Assembly (NCBI GenBank): GCA_002862805.1
Contig: PKEA01000032.1
Location: forward strand, 1-43,505
DNA: 43,505 bases
Source: Flavobacteriaceae bacterium
Lineage (GTDB): Bacteria > Bacteroidota > Bacteroidia > Flavobacteriales > Flavobacteriaceae
Reading direction: 5' to 3'
This document shows, piece by piece, positions 33,658 through 41,971 of this stretch; position 1 is the stretch's first letter, and the number at the start of each line of letters is the position of its first letter. A program made the position numbers and the translations under genes. The notes under the pieces were generated by a model, which saw only the letters and a program-made list of their open reading frames with translations, was not told the origin of the DNA and made no database searches.

Positions 33658-34332
33658 TATATAAAAGATAAAACCAATATTAAAATTATTTAATTTTAAA
33701 TCTTCACCGTTTGATAATTTAGTGTCCTTAAAAAGAGAATTCAATCCGTAATAAGCATAGAAATTAATGGTATTATAACCCCAGCTTAGGTAAGGTCCAT
33801 ATTGAATTTTATTTAAATCCTTATTATTACGAATTACATCATTTGTACTTCCAAATTCATAAACTGATTTACTTGCAAATAAATAGCTTACTTTAAAACC
33901 GGTATAAATTCGCCAAAACTTATGTGAGTTGGCAGTAGAATTTCTCCATCTAATTTCTAGCGGAACTTCTAAATAATGTAAAACTAGTTTGTTTTTATCG
34001 TAATCACTGTCAACATTATAAGTTCTTTCTGTACTATTTTCTTCAATAATTAAATTATGTTTTATATTATTGTAAGAATAACCAAAACCAGTTCCAAAAG
34101 CCCAGTGTCTATTTTTAGAAATTGGAAAATCTCTAATAAAACCCAGAGATAATCCTGTCGAAAATGAATATTGATTATAACCTGAGGGTTTATTTTGTAC
34201 TAAATTATAATTTAAAGAAGCATAAAACTGGTCTTCTCTATATAGAGAATCAGGAACTTTATTTACAGCAACATCTTGTGCAAAAATGAAACTACAAATT
34301 AAAAATGTCGATAAAGTAAAAAAAGGTTTCAT
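33652..34332 (-). CDS. Outer-membrane beta-barrel protein (PorT-family-like)
   Basis: The 226-residue protein begins with a signal peptide (from the ATG at 34332, ending FIFAQ). The mature part is full of amphipathic strands and aromatic ends (FSTGLSLGFIRDFPIS, FGYSYNNIK, YLEVPLEIRW, FNIGFIFYIL), which fits an 8-12-strand barrel such as the PorT/OMP_b-brl_2 families. LHYLEVPLEIRW is typical of these. The longer ORF start at 34371 lies in the upstream terminator hairpin and is rejected. Whether it is the T9SS component PorT cannot be decided here; I think a general barrel is more likely. Confidence 0.75.
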   Translation of the reverse strand: MKPFFTLSTFLICSFIFAQDVAVNKVPDSLYREDQFYASLNYNLVQNKPSGYNQYSFSTGLSLGFIRDFPISKNRHWAFGTGFGYSYNNIKHNLIIEENSTERTYNVDSDYDKNKLVLHYLEVPLEIRWRNSTANSHKFWRIYTGFKVSYLFASKSVYEFGSTNDVIRNNKDLNKIQYGPYLSWGYNTINFYAYYGLNSLFKDTKLSNGEDLKLNNFNIGFIFYIL

Positions 34333-34357
34333 TAATATTTTTTTATAAAAATAATAA

Positions 34358-34385
34358 AAAAAGGTACGCAAATGCGTACCTTTTT
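34358..34385 (-). terminator. Terminator of the exbB-exbD operon
   Basis: A 13-bp stem (AAAAAGGTACGCA / TGCGTACCTTTTT) with a very short loop, and a T-run on the minus strand. Confidence 0.9.
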
Positions 34386-34405
34386 AAAATATACTTAATA
34401 AGTGA

Positions 34406-34879
34406 CTACTCTACAGGGTTTCCTTGAGCAGTAGTATAATTCACTTTTAATTGATCTACTTTTCTTAATTCTTGCTTGATGTCTTGAACCAATCCCATCT
34501 TAACATTCTTGTCAATTTTTAGAGATGCAGTTAAATATTTTTCATCTTCAGAATTACGAGAAGCTCTTTCGTTAATAACAAAATTTCTAATTTCAGAAAC
34601 CGGTGCTATTTTATCTGCCATTTGAACGCGATCAGTATTACCTAAAGTATTTCTATAACGTTCACTTGGTTTACCAGCATAAATATACATTACATATTGT
34701 TTTTTATGCAACTTTGCAGTCTGGTTAGCTTTTGGTAACTTATTTTCAATCTTTAAGTCGCTATCTTTCATTGTTGTAGCAGTCATAAAGAAGAACAATA
34801 GCATAAATACAATATCCGGTAAAGATGCTGTAGAAATTCCAGGAGTTCCTCCTGATTTTTTCTTTTTAAACTTAGACAT
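34406..34879 (-). CDS. ExbD-type biopolymer transport protein (second copy)
   Basis: The 157-residue protein has a short cytosolic N-terminus, one membrane helix (about 23-40) with the functional aspartate D22 at its start (LPDIVFMLLFFFM), and a periplasmic domain. ExbD works with ExbB to pass proton-motive force to TonB and outer-membrane receptors. It is the last gene of the operon exbB, 4-TM protein, exbD, exbD, 18 bp after the preceding exbD. Two different ExbD copies are common in Bacteroidetes. Confidence 0.92.
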   Translation of the reverse strand: MSKFKKKKSGGTPGISTASLPDIVFMLLFFFMTATTMKDSDLKIENKLPKANQTAKLHKKQYVMYIYAGKPSERYRNTLGNTDRVQMADKIAPVSEIRNFVINERASRNSEDEKYLTASLKIDKNVKMGLVQDIKQELRKVDQLKVNYTTAQGNPVE

Positions 34880-34897
34880 GTTTCTAAAATTTAAAGG

Positions 34898-35512
34898 TTA
34901 AAAGTTCTTTTTAGGTTCTGCTTCAGAAAGTCTCATAGGAAACATTTCTTGAATCAATTTCACTTTAGGTTCTAAATCTTCGATTAAACCTTCAGTTGCT
35001 TTTGAAGCAGGATCATTGTAAATATATTCCATTTCAGAAAAAGACATGTTGTATCTTCTCTTACATTCTCTATCTCTTAAGAAAGTATAAGCTGCAACTA
35101 ATTCGTTTTGAACTGCGATATACATTCCATAAGATGTTAAACCATCATTTGATAATGATATAACTGCAATATCTGGATGATCAGAAGAACTTGGGTCCTT
35201 TTTTCCTGTGAAACAATAATTACAACCTCCTTTACCATTGTTCTCTAAAAAATCAATAGCAGTTTGTCTTAAATCTTTAAGTTTTACAACTTGTTCATTA
35301 ACCAACAACTGGTTGTCTTTATTAACTAAAACAGGTAATATATTACGTTTATTGATATCTGGTACAACAGGATTCTCTTCATACCTAGGCAAAAGTCGAT
35401 TGATTCCCTGATCTACTCCAATGGTAGTAGTAACCAAAAAGAAGATCAAAAGCAGGAAAGCAATATCTGCCATAGAACCGGCATTTACCTCTGGTGCTTC
35501 TCTTTTTGCCAT
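34898..35512 (-). CDS. ExbD-type biopolymer transport protein with cysteine-containing insertion
   Basis: The 204-residue protein has the ExbD helix (about 17-33, D16 in MADIAFLLLIFFLVTTT). It is longer than typical ExbD (about 140). Its periplasmic part holds CNYC (C97, C100), FTGKKDPSSSDHPD and C150 (DRECKRRY), which the downstream ExbD copy lacks. The cysteines could form disulfides or bind metal in the periplasm. It lies between the 4-TM protein (2-bp gap) and the second exbD. Confidence 0.88.
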   Translation of the reverse strand: MAKREAPEVNAGSMADIAFLLLIFFLVTTTIGVDQGINRLLPRYEENPVVPDINKRNILPVLVNKDNQLLVNEQVVKLKDLRQTAIDFLENNGKGGCNYCFTGKKDPSSSDHPDIAVISLSNDGLTSYGMYIAVQNELVAAYTFLRDRECKRRYNMSFSEMEYIYNDPASKATEGLIEDLEPKVKLIQEMFPMRLSEAEPKKNF

Positions 35513-35514
35513 AA

Positions 35515-35934
35515 TTATTTTTTAAATTTATTAAGTCCAGTCCAAGCCATTGTTCCAATTGAAACAAACGCTAAAATATAAAACATCCAAAGACCAGTAC
35601 TAACTAATTTAGAAGTCATTCCTGTAACAACTTCATCTCCAACTTTTACATCAGATCCATCAGCTAATATAAAAGAAACAAGAACTACTGCTAAGAACAA
35701 TCCTACAGAAACCATAGTTTTCTTAAGATTTTCTTTGTTAGAGAACAAGTTTTTAAGCACATACACTAATACTATTACAACACATGCTGCAAGTACAAAG
35801 TATGACATATATATTAGTGGAGAAATCCAACTGTTATTTGCATCATCGCCACCGGCCATAAGTCCTGCTAGAAAAACAATACTTAGAACTGAAATGACAA
35901 TAGCTGCTATTTTTGTTAACTTATGTAAGTTCAT
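35515..35934 (-). CDS. Four-helix membrane protein of an ExbBD operon
   Basis: The 139-residue protein has four hydrophobic segments (about 8-26, 38-63, 75-91, 108-132) and no family I recognise. Short loops hold GGDDANNSW and DGSDVKVGDEV. Its position between exbB and exbD, with a 25-bp gap upstream and 2 bp downstream, points to a part in the proton-channel complex or its assembly, but this rests on context only. Confidence 0.75.
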   Translation of the reverse strand: MNLHKLTKIAAIVISVLSIVFLAGLMAGGDDANNSWISPLIYMSYFVLAACVVIVLVYVLKNLFSNKENLKKTMVSVGLFLAVVLVSFILADGSDVKVGDEVVTGMTSKLVSTGLWMFYILAFVSIGTMAWTGLNKFKK

Positions 35935-35959
35935 AATAGTTACTATTATTTATGAGTTA

Positions 35960-36751
35960 TTATTTTTTGTAATCAGACAATACATCAATTAAGCTAATTG
36001 AAGCGTCTTCCATATCATTAACGATAGAATCGATTTTAGCGATAATATAATTATAGAAAATTTGTAAAATAATAGCAACAATAAGACCGAATACAGTAGT
36101 TAATAAGGCAACTTTAATACCTCCAGCAACTAATGATGGCTCCATAGAACCTGCAGATTGAATTTGGTCAAACGCTTCAATCATACCAATTACTGTTCCC
36201 ATGAATCCTAACATCGGAGCTAATGCGATAAATAAAGAAATCCAAGAAACGTTTTTCTCTAATTGTCCCATTTGAACACCACCGTAAGCAACAACCGCTT
36301 TTTCAGCAGATTCAATACCATGTGAATGTCTATCTAAACCTTGGTAAAAGATAGAAGCTACAGGTCCAGCTGTGTTTCTACAAACTTCTTTAGCTGCATC
36401 AACACCTCCAGATTTTAACGCATCTTCTACGTCAGAGATTAATTTTTTTGTATTTGTAGTAGAAAGATTTAAATAAATAATTCTTTCAATAGCAATTGCT
36501 AATCCTAAAATTAAACAGATTAATACAATTCCCATAAATGCTGGTCCACCTTCAATGAAACGTGTTTTCATTTTTTGTGTAAAAGTTGGTTCTGCAGCAG
36601 CTTCTTCTGTAGCTACAGCAGCTGTTTCATCAGCAGCAGTTTCTTGTACTTGTTCTGTTGCTACTTCCTCAGTTTGAGTAGAATCTTGTGCCTGAACATT
36701 TCCGAAAGTCATAAGCCCAGTGATTGCTAAAATAGAAAATAATCTTTTCAT
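35960..36751 (-). CDS. exbB: MotA/TolQ/ExbB proton-channel protein
   Basis: The 263-residue protein has a signal-peptide-like N-terminus (about 1-22, ending NVQAQ), an Ala/Glu-rich spacer (about 23-55) and three membrane helices. The conserved APMLGFMGTVIGMIEAFD segment near 176-193 is the ExbB/TolQ pore motif. It forms the proton channel with ExbD to energise TonB. It is the first gene of the operon, with a possible -7 box TACCTTTA at 36788-36795 on the minus strand. No tonB gene is in the window. Confidence 0.93.
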   Translation of the reverse strand: MKRLFSILAITGLMTFGNVQAQDSTQTEEVATEQVQETAADETAAVATEEAAAEPTFTQKMKTRFIEGGPAFMGIVLICLILGLAIAIERIIYLNLSTTNTKKLISDVEDALKSGGVDAAKEVCRNTAGPVASIFYQGLDRHSHGIESAEKAVVAYGGVQMGQLEKNVSWISLFIALAPMLGFMGTVIGMIEAFDQIQSAGSMEPSLVAGGIKVALLTTVFGLIVAIILQIFYNYIIAKIDSIVNDMEDASISLIDVLSDYKK

Positions 36752-36787
36752 TGCTTTTGTTCTTAAATTTTAATTAGTTAATTGGGT

Positions 36788-36795
36788 TAAAGGTA
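36788..36795 (-). promoter_or_regulatory. Possible -7 box of the exbB operon
   Basis: TACCTTTA on the minus strand, about 37 nt before the ATG. No -33 element is visible in the AT-rich region upstream. Confidence 0.35.
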
Positions 36796-36851
36796 TAAAA
36801 ATATTTATGAAACTTAAAAATAATATTTACAACTAAAAAAATAAAATAAAA

Positions 36852-36875
36852 TAACGCTTTTTATAAATAGCGTTA
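36852..36875 (-). terminator. Probable terminator of ansA
   Basis: A 7-bp stem TAACGCT / AGCGTTA with a 10-nt loop. On the minus strand it is followed by a T-rich tract. The rest of the 245-bp spacer 36752-36996 is AT-rich, and I see only the exbB -7 box in it. Confidence 0.6.
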
Positions 36876-36996
36876 AACCTTTTCTTGCCTGATTTAAACA
36901 AACAAACAATCATTTATTAACTGTAAAAAAATATCTAATTTTTCAAGGTGCTAAATAACATAAAAAAAATGATGTACAAAAGTTAAAACTCTCTTT

Positions 36997-38028
36997 TTAA
37001 TGCATTTCTCCTCTTAATGATGTCTCAAAAATAGTTTTAAAGACTGAACTAGAAACATTTTTACCTAATAAATACATTAATTTTGTAATTGCAGCCTCAG
37101 TCGTTATGTTAAAGCCCGATATAACACCTATGTTTTTTAGCTTTGTACTGGTCTCATATTGCCCCATTGAAACGGTACCCCCACTACATTGTGTTACATT
37201 AATAACGTGAATATTATTATTTATTGCTTTTTGTAATATATCTACAAACCATTTTTCACTTAATGCATTTCCAGAACCATACGTTTCGAGGACAATTCCT
37301 TTTATATTTTTAATATTAATTATTGCTTCTAGTGCATTCTTATTAATTCCTGGAAATAATTTTAAAATAAAAACATTGTCGTCTAGCCCTTGATTTACAA
37401 TTAATTTCTTGTTGTGCTGCTGCTTTATAATAACAGTATCATTTACTCTTAAGTGAACGCCAGATTCAGCTAATTCAGGAAAGTTTGGAGACATAAAAGC
37501 ATTAAAATGTTCAGCAGATATTTTAGTTGTTCTATTTCCACGATATAATTTGTACTCAAAATACAAACAAACTTCTTGAATTATAGGCTTTCCTTTTTTT
37601 TGCAATGAAGCTATTTGAATTGCTGTAATTAAATTTTCTTTTGCATCAGTTCTCAAATCTCCTATGGGTAATTGAGAACCCGTAAAAACAACAGGCTTTC
37701 CAAGGTTTTCTAGCATAAAACTTAACGCAGAAGCACTATATGACATAGTATCTGAACCATGAAGCACAACAAATCCATCATAAGAACTGTAATTTTCTTC
37801 AATTATAGAAGCAATACTTTGCCAGTGCTCAATATTCATGTTTGATGAATCAATAGGTTCATTAAAAGAAACAGTAGCAACATTACAATCTAAAAGGTTA
37901 ATTTCTGGTATATTATCCAACAACTCTTTAAAATCAAAAGCTTTTAAAGCTCCAGTTAATGAATCTTTAATCATACCAATTGTTCCGCCGGTATAAATCA
38001 ATAAAATTGTTGGTTTAACTAATTGCAT
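36997..38028 (-). CDS. ansA: L-asparaginase, type I (cytosolic)
   Basis: The 343-residue enzyme hydrolyses asparagine to aspartate and ammonia. Both threonine-containing catalytic motifs are present: YTGGTIGM (12-19) and HGSDTMSYSASAL near 90-102. There is no signal peptide, so it is the cytosolic type I. Its first 14 bp overlap the end of the PlsC-like acyltransferase gene, a sign of a shared transcript. Confidence 0.93.
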   Translation of the reverse strand: MQLVKPTILLIYTGGTIGMIKDSLTGALKAFDFKELLDNIPEINLLDCNVATVSFNEPIDSSNMNIEHWQSIASIIEENYSSYDGFVVLHGSDTMSYSASALSFMLENLGKPVVFTGSQLPIGDLRTDAKENLITAIQIASLQKKGKPIIQEVCLYFEYKLYRGNRTTKISAEHFNAFMSPNFPELAESGVHLRVNDTVIIKQQHNKKLIVNQGLDDNVFILKLFPGINKNALEAIINIKNIKGIVLETYGSGNALSEKWFVDILQKAINNNIHVINVTQCSGGTVSMGQYETSTKLKNIGVISGFNITTEAAITKLMYLLGKNVSSSVFKTIFETSLRGEMH

Positions 38029-39154
38029 TTATGTACTTTAACTTATTAACCACCGGATTAGCATACATTGCTAAAAAACCCTCTTTTAAAGTATCATTAT
38101 CTGAATTTATTCTCAACTCCAAACGTCTTTCAAAAAGTTGTTTTTCTTTTTCAGTATATAAATTAGAAAATGTAGATGAGTTATTTAAAATATCATATGC
38201 AATATAATTTGTTGGCCACAATTTATACGATTGTAAAATAGAATCATCAATTAACTGCGCAACTGCTTGAATTTGTTTATTAGTATTATCATTTCCAAAT
38301 GCTATTTCATCTAGTTCGTTATCCAAAACATCACCTACATGAATATGAATTCTTTTCTTTTGGCCTATTATTCCACTTAACAAAGTAATAAAATCCTCAT
38401 TTTTATCTTTTATATATACTTCATCTTTAGCTTGAGCTAATAATTGAGGCATTTTTAAAGCATCAGTAGGGTCATATTCATAAGAAATAGAAACGGGTAC
38501 AATTTTAATTTTCTTAAAATAATCGATACAATTTTTCTCATCAGAAGCCATTGCTAACATTTTCAAAACGCCAGGATGAGTTGCATCATTACCGTCTTTT
38601 GTTCTTCCTTCTCGTTGTGCAATCCAAACCGAACGATTTTCTTTTGAAAGTAAATGATACATATATTCCGACATTAATTTAGAACTCTGTAACAACTCCC
38701 TTGGCGACAAACCTCTTTGCACTAAAAAATTTCGATTTAATTTTGACAACTTCAAAACAAAATCTTTTTGCACCAAATTATCCCCAATAGCAGAAGCTGT
38801 CATTACCAAACCATGATCATATAATGAAACATTCAACAATGAAGTGTCTAAAATTATGTCTCTATGGTTTGAAATAAATAAATAAGAAGTATTAGGTTCT
38901 AATTTTTCGAATCCAGATGTAGTTAATCCTTCTGAAGTTGTTTCTAAAACTTTCTTTATTGATTTATAAACGAAGTTAATCTGAAAATCTCTAATTGAAT
39001 GTGTTCTTTTTAATTGTTCCTTCCAAACTTCATCATCGACATTAGGAAAAGTAAACTGCATCATTGCTTTCATCATAGGATGATTCAACGAAGTACAAAG
39101 CGCTTCATTTACTTCAGAATCATAATAGGGACGAATAGTATCGAATTTTAACAT
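38015..39154 (-). CDS. PlsC-like glycerol-3-phosphate/lysophospholipid acyltransferase
   Basis: The 379-residue protein has the acyltransferase motif SNHRDIILD with H97 and D103, spaced H-x5-D rather than the common H-x4-D, and a second block with QREGRTKDG (substrate binding). The spacing may be real for this subfamily; D99 right after HR is an alternative. It probably adds acyl chains to a glycerolipid at the inner membrane. No signal peptide. The overlap of 14 bp with ansA suggests cotranscription. Confidence 0.8.
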   Translation of the reverse strand: MLKFDTIRPYYDSEVNEALCTSLNHPMMKAMMQFTFPNVDDEVWKEQLKRTHSIRDFQINFVYKSIKKVLETTSEGLTTSGFEKLEPNTSYLFISNHRDIILDTSLLNVSLYDHGLVMTASAIGDNLVQKDFVLKLSKLNRNFLVQRGLSPRELLQSSKLMSEYMYHLLSKENRSVWIAQREGRTKDGNDATHPGVLKMLAMASDEKNCIDYFKKIKIVPVSISYEYDPTDALKMPQLLAQAKDEVYIKDKNEDFITLLSGIIGQKKRIHIHVGDVLDNELDEIAFGNDNTNKQIQAVAQLIDDSILQSYKLWPTNYIAYDILNNSSTFSNLYTEKEKQLFERRLELRINSDNDTLKEGFLAMYANPVVNKLKYINAIS

Positions 39155-39219
39155 ATTTAATTTTAAAAAGTCAATCTACAAATGAACAAAAATTTTAGGA
39201 AACGAATGCTTTTAAATCG

Positions 39220-39987
39220 TTAAATTCTAAAAATTTGTTTTGAATTTTCTGTTGTAATGCTAGCAATTTCTTCAATAGTAACATTATAGATTGTCGCTAA
39301 TTTTTCTGCAACTAAAAATGCATATGAACTTTCATTACGTTTTCCTCTATATGGAACAGGTGCTAAATAAGGCGAATCGGTTTCTAAAACGATATTTTGT
39401 AAGTCAATTTCATTTAAAAACTGATCTATTTTTCCATTCTTAAAAGTTGAAACACCACCAATTCCTAATTTCATTCCAAAAGAAATTGCCCTTTGAGCTT
39501 GATCTAAATCGCCAGTAAAACAATGAAAAATACCGAACAAATCTTCTGCTTTTTCACTTTCTAAAACTTCAAAAACTTCGTCAAAAGCATCTCTACAATG
39601 AATATTAATTCCTAAATTATATTTTTTAGCCAATTGAATTTGATGTTGAAAAGCATGTTGCTGTTGCTTTAAAAAAGTTTTATCCCAATATAAATCAATA
39701 CCAATTTCTCCAATAGCTTGAAATTTTCGCTTTTCTAATTCTCTTTCAACATGATCCAATTCTTCTAAATAGTTTTCTTTAACATAGGTTGGATGCAAAC
39801 CCATCATAAGAAAAATGTTTTCAGGAAATTGGTTTTCTAAATCATACATTTTTTGGGTATATGAAGAATCTATCGAAGGAACGAAAAAGCGAGAAACTCC
39901 TTTTTGAATTGCTCGTTCTATCATTTCATTTCTGTCTGCATCAAATTCTTCCGAATATAAATGCGTATGTGTATCTGTTAGTATCAT
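39220..39987 (-). CDS. tatD: TatD-family metal-dependent hydrolase
   Basis: The 255-residue protein begins with the TatD motif TDTHTHLYSEEF (4-15) and has AIGEIGIDLYWD, HCRDAFDEVFEVL and the final ETDSPYLAP. All match metal ligands of the TatD family, which are DNases or phosphodiesterases acting in DNA or tRNA-end metabolism. Length is standard. Divergent from the retropepsin-like gene by 52 bp. Confidence 0.94.
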   Translation of the reverse strand: MILTDTHTHLYSEEFDADRNEMIERAIQKGVSRFFVPSIDSSYTQKMYDLENQFPENIFLMMGLHPTYVKENYLEELDHVERELEKRKFQAIGEIGIDLYWDKTFLKQQQHAFQHQIQLAKKYNLGINIHCRDAFDEVFEVLESEKAEDLFGIFHCFTGDLDQAQRAISFGMKLGIGGVSTFKNGKIDQFLNEIDLQNIVLETDSPYLAPVPYRGKRNESSYAFLVAEKLATIYNVTIEEIASITTENSKQIFRI

Positions 39988-40027
39988 TGATTTCTATTTC
40001 AAAAGTGTAAATTTACAAAGATTAATT

Positions 40028-40035
40028 TACTTTTG
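40028..40035 (+). promoter_or_regulatory. -7 promoter box of the retropepsin-like gene, 4 nt from the ATG
   Basis: TACTTTTG fits TAnnTTTG exactly and ends 4 nt before the start codon, so the mRNA should be leaderless. Confidence 0.55.
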
Positions 40036-40039
40036 ATTT

Positions 40040-40477
40040 ATGGAAGACTTACAAGACTTTTTAAAAGGAAAAAAATATAAAAAAATAAAATTTACGGTTT
40101 TAAAAACCCAACATTTAATGATTAAAGCTAAATTAAATTCTTTTAGCGGAAATTTTATTTTAGATACTGGAGCAAGCAATAGCTGTGTTGGGATTGAAGG
40201 TATTGAAAAATTTGAATTATTTGCTGAATTTTCAGAAATAAAAGCAGCTGGAGCTGGATCAACAGGAATGGAAACTCAAATTTCTAAAAGAAATAAACTT
40301 CAGTTAGGCAGATGGAAACACGAAAATCTAAATTTAGTTGTTTTTGATATGAGTCACGTTAACGAGGCTTTAAAAAGTTACAAAACAAAACCTGTTGATG
40401 GAATTATTGGCGCTGATGTTTTATTAAAAGGAAAAGCAATTATTGATTATTACAATCATTATTTATATTTGAAATAG
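40040..40477 (+). CDS. Retropepsin-like aspartic protease, small
   Basis: The 145-residue protein has the aspartic-protease signature FILDTGASNSCVG (39-51) with D42 as catalytic residue, and a hydrophobic IDGIIGADVLL near the end that matches the flap/second-strand region of retropepsins (clan AA). One domain only, so it must dimerise to be active, as retroviral proteases do. No signal peptide is visible, so it is likely cytosolic. The substrate is unknown. It is divergent from tatD. Confidence 0.82.
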   Translation: MEDLQDFLKGKKYKKIKFTVLKTQHLMIKAKLNSFSGNFILDTGASNSCVGIEGIEKFELFAEFSEIKAAGAGSTGMETQISKRNKLQLGRWKHENLNLVVFDMSHVNEALKSYKTKPVDGIIGADVLLKGKAIIDYYNHYLYLK

Positions 40478-40482
40478 TTTAT

Positions 40483-40566
40483 GGGCAATTGCTAAAGCAC
40501 CACGTTTTCCGTTGTATCTTTTTTATAAAAATAAAAAAGGATGTCACTTCAACCGTTATTGCAATG
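40483..40566 (-). ncRNA. Possible conserved structured RNA element in the spacer downstream of sucB
   Basis: On the minus strand this region has a central AT-rich hairpin (about 40517-40541, CTTTTTTAT with ATAAAAAAG). The flanks read TTGAAGTGACATCC and GATACAACGGAAAACG, and an outer 5-bp closing pair joins 40488-40492 and 40561-40565. The skeleton resembles an intergenic element I remember as recurrent in Flavobacteriaceae; I cannot verify the name. The last bases could be read as a short peptide, but no start codon or gene extends from it. Confidence 0.35.
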
Positions 40567-40578
40567 CGAATAAAATAG

Positions 40579-40612
40579 AAAACCCCAAAATCTTATTTGA
40601 ATTTGGGGTTTT
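40579..40612 (-). terminator. Terminator hairpin downstream of sucB
   Basis: An 11-bp stem (AAAACCCCAAA / TTTGGGGTTTT) with a 12-nt loop that matches the leuS terminator loop at all but one base. It could serve the sucAB operon. Confidence 0.75.
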
Positions 40613-40617
40613 TGGTT

Positions 40618-40683
40618 TGTCAATCTGAAGTAAATTCAGCTGTTAATCATAATTTGAGATGCTGAAACGAGTTCAGCATGACA
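40618..40683. repeat. REP-like palindromic element
   Basis: The 66-bp region starts with TGTCA and ends with its complement TGACA. It holds two small hairpins: CTGAA/TTCAG (40625-40639) and an 8-bp ATGCTGAA/TTCAGCAT (40659-40679). This resembles the TGTCATGCTGAAC-type repetitive extragenic elements common in Bacteroidetes genomes. Only one copy is seen in this window. Confidence 0.55.
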
Positions 40684-40694
40684 AATTCAGTATA

Positions 40695-41909
40695 TTATAG
40701 TTCTAAAGCTTTCTTAGGATTGTTGTCCATTAATAATTCCATTGGGTTTTCTAAAGCTTCTTTAACAGCAACTAAGAAACCAACAGACTCACGACCATCA
40801 ATAATTCTATGGTCATAAGATAATGCAACATACATCATTGGGTGAATTTCAACTTTTCCATTCACTGCAATTGGACGCTCAATAATATTGTGCATTCCTA
40901 AAATTCCAGATTGAGGAGGATTGATAATTGGCGTAGATAACATACTTCCAAAAACACCACCATTTGTAATAGTAAATGTTCCACCTGTCATATCATCAAC
41001 TGTGATTTGACCGTCACGAGCTCTTAAAGCTAATCTTTTTATTTCGGCTTCAACACCTCTAAAAGTTAAGTTTTCAGCATTACGAACTACAGGAACCATT
41101 AATCCTTTTGGTCCAGAAACTGCAATTGAAATATCCACAAAGTCATAAGCCACTTTATAATCACCATCCATCATTGAATTCACATCTGGATATAATTGTA
41201 AAGCTCTTGTAACTGCTTTTGTAAAGAATGACATATATCCTAAACCAACACCATTGTGTTTCGCTTTGAATTCGTCTTTATATTGATTACGAATGTTGTT
41301 GATTGGTGTCATGTTAACTTCGTTAAAAGTCGTTAACATAGCTGTTTCATTTTTAGCAGCAACTAAACGTTCAGCTACTTTTCTACGTAACATTGATAAT
41401 TTTGTTCTTTCAGAACCACGAGAACCACCTGTTGGAGTTCCCATTGAAGGTACTGCATTTACTGCATCATCTTTAGTGATTCTTCCATCTTTTCCTGTTC
41501 CAACAATGTCAGATGGTTGAATGTTTTTTTCGTCTAAAATCTTTCTAGCTGCAGGAGAAGGAGTTTGAGAAGCATATGTTTTTTCTGCTACTGGCGCAGC
41601 TTTAGGAGCTTCTACTTTCTTTTCTTCAACTTTAGCTTCCGTTTTTGCAGGTGCATCACCAGCTGGTTTTGCTGCGCTTGTATCAATTAAACAAACAACT
41701 GCTCCAACTGCTACTGCATCACCTTCTTCTGCTTTTAGTGTAATAATTCCACTTTCTTCCGCAGGTAATTCTAATGTAGCTTTGTCTGAATCTACCTCAG
41801 CAATAGCTTGATCTTTTTCTACATAATCTCCATCTTGAACTAACCAAGTTGCGATTTCTACTTCTGTAATTGATTCACCCGGTGAAGGGACTTTCATTTC
41901 TAAAATCAT
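40695..41909 (-). CDS. sucB: 2-oxoglutarate dehydrogenase E2 (dihydrolipoyllysine succinyltransferase)
   Basis: The 404-residue TCA-cycle enzyme transfers succinyl groups to CoA. The domains are a lipoyl domain (about 1-78, with lipoyl-lysine K43 in [10 protein letters not shown]), an Ala/Pro/Lys linker, the peripheral subunit-binding domain (about 117-150, [13 protein letters not shown]) and the catalytic domain ending in SYDHRIIDG (364-372, H367). It lies 62 bp downstream of sucA in the same direction. Confidence 0.96.
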   Translation of the reverse strand: MILEMKVPSPGESITEVEIATWLVQDGDYVEKDQAIAEVDSDKATLELPAEESGIITLKAEEGDAVAVGAVVCLIDTSAAKPAGDAPAKTEAKVEEKKVEAPKAAPVAEKTYASQTPSPAARKILDEKNIQPSDIVGTGKDGRITKDDAVNAVPSMGTPTGGSRGSERTKLSMLRRKVAERLVAAKNETAMLTTFNEVNMTPINNIRNQYKDEFKAKHNGVGLGYMSFFTKAVTRALQLYPDVNSMMDGDYKVAYDFVDISIAVSGPKGLMVPVVRNAENLTFRGVEAEIKRLALRARDGQITVDDMTGGTFTITNGGVFGSMLSTPIINPPQSGILGMHNIIERPIAVNGKVEIHPMMYVALSYDHRIIDGRESVGFLVAVKEALENPMELLMDNNPKKALEL

Positions 41910-41971
41910 ATCTTAATAATTTTAATCTTTTAAGGACTTATCTATTTGTGTTGCTACTCTAAGTAGTTATT

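Noticed and set aside
34333..34371. Longer start of the beta-barrel gene
   Set aside because: The upstream ATG lies in the terminator hairpin, and the signal peptide begins at 34332.
40478..40520. Possible gene fragment on the minus strand reading YNGKRGALAIAH
   Set aside because: No start, no continuation in frame beyond the AT-rich hairpin; more likely part of a non-coding element.
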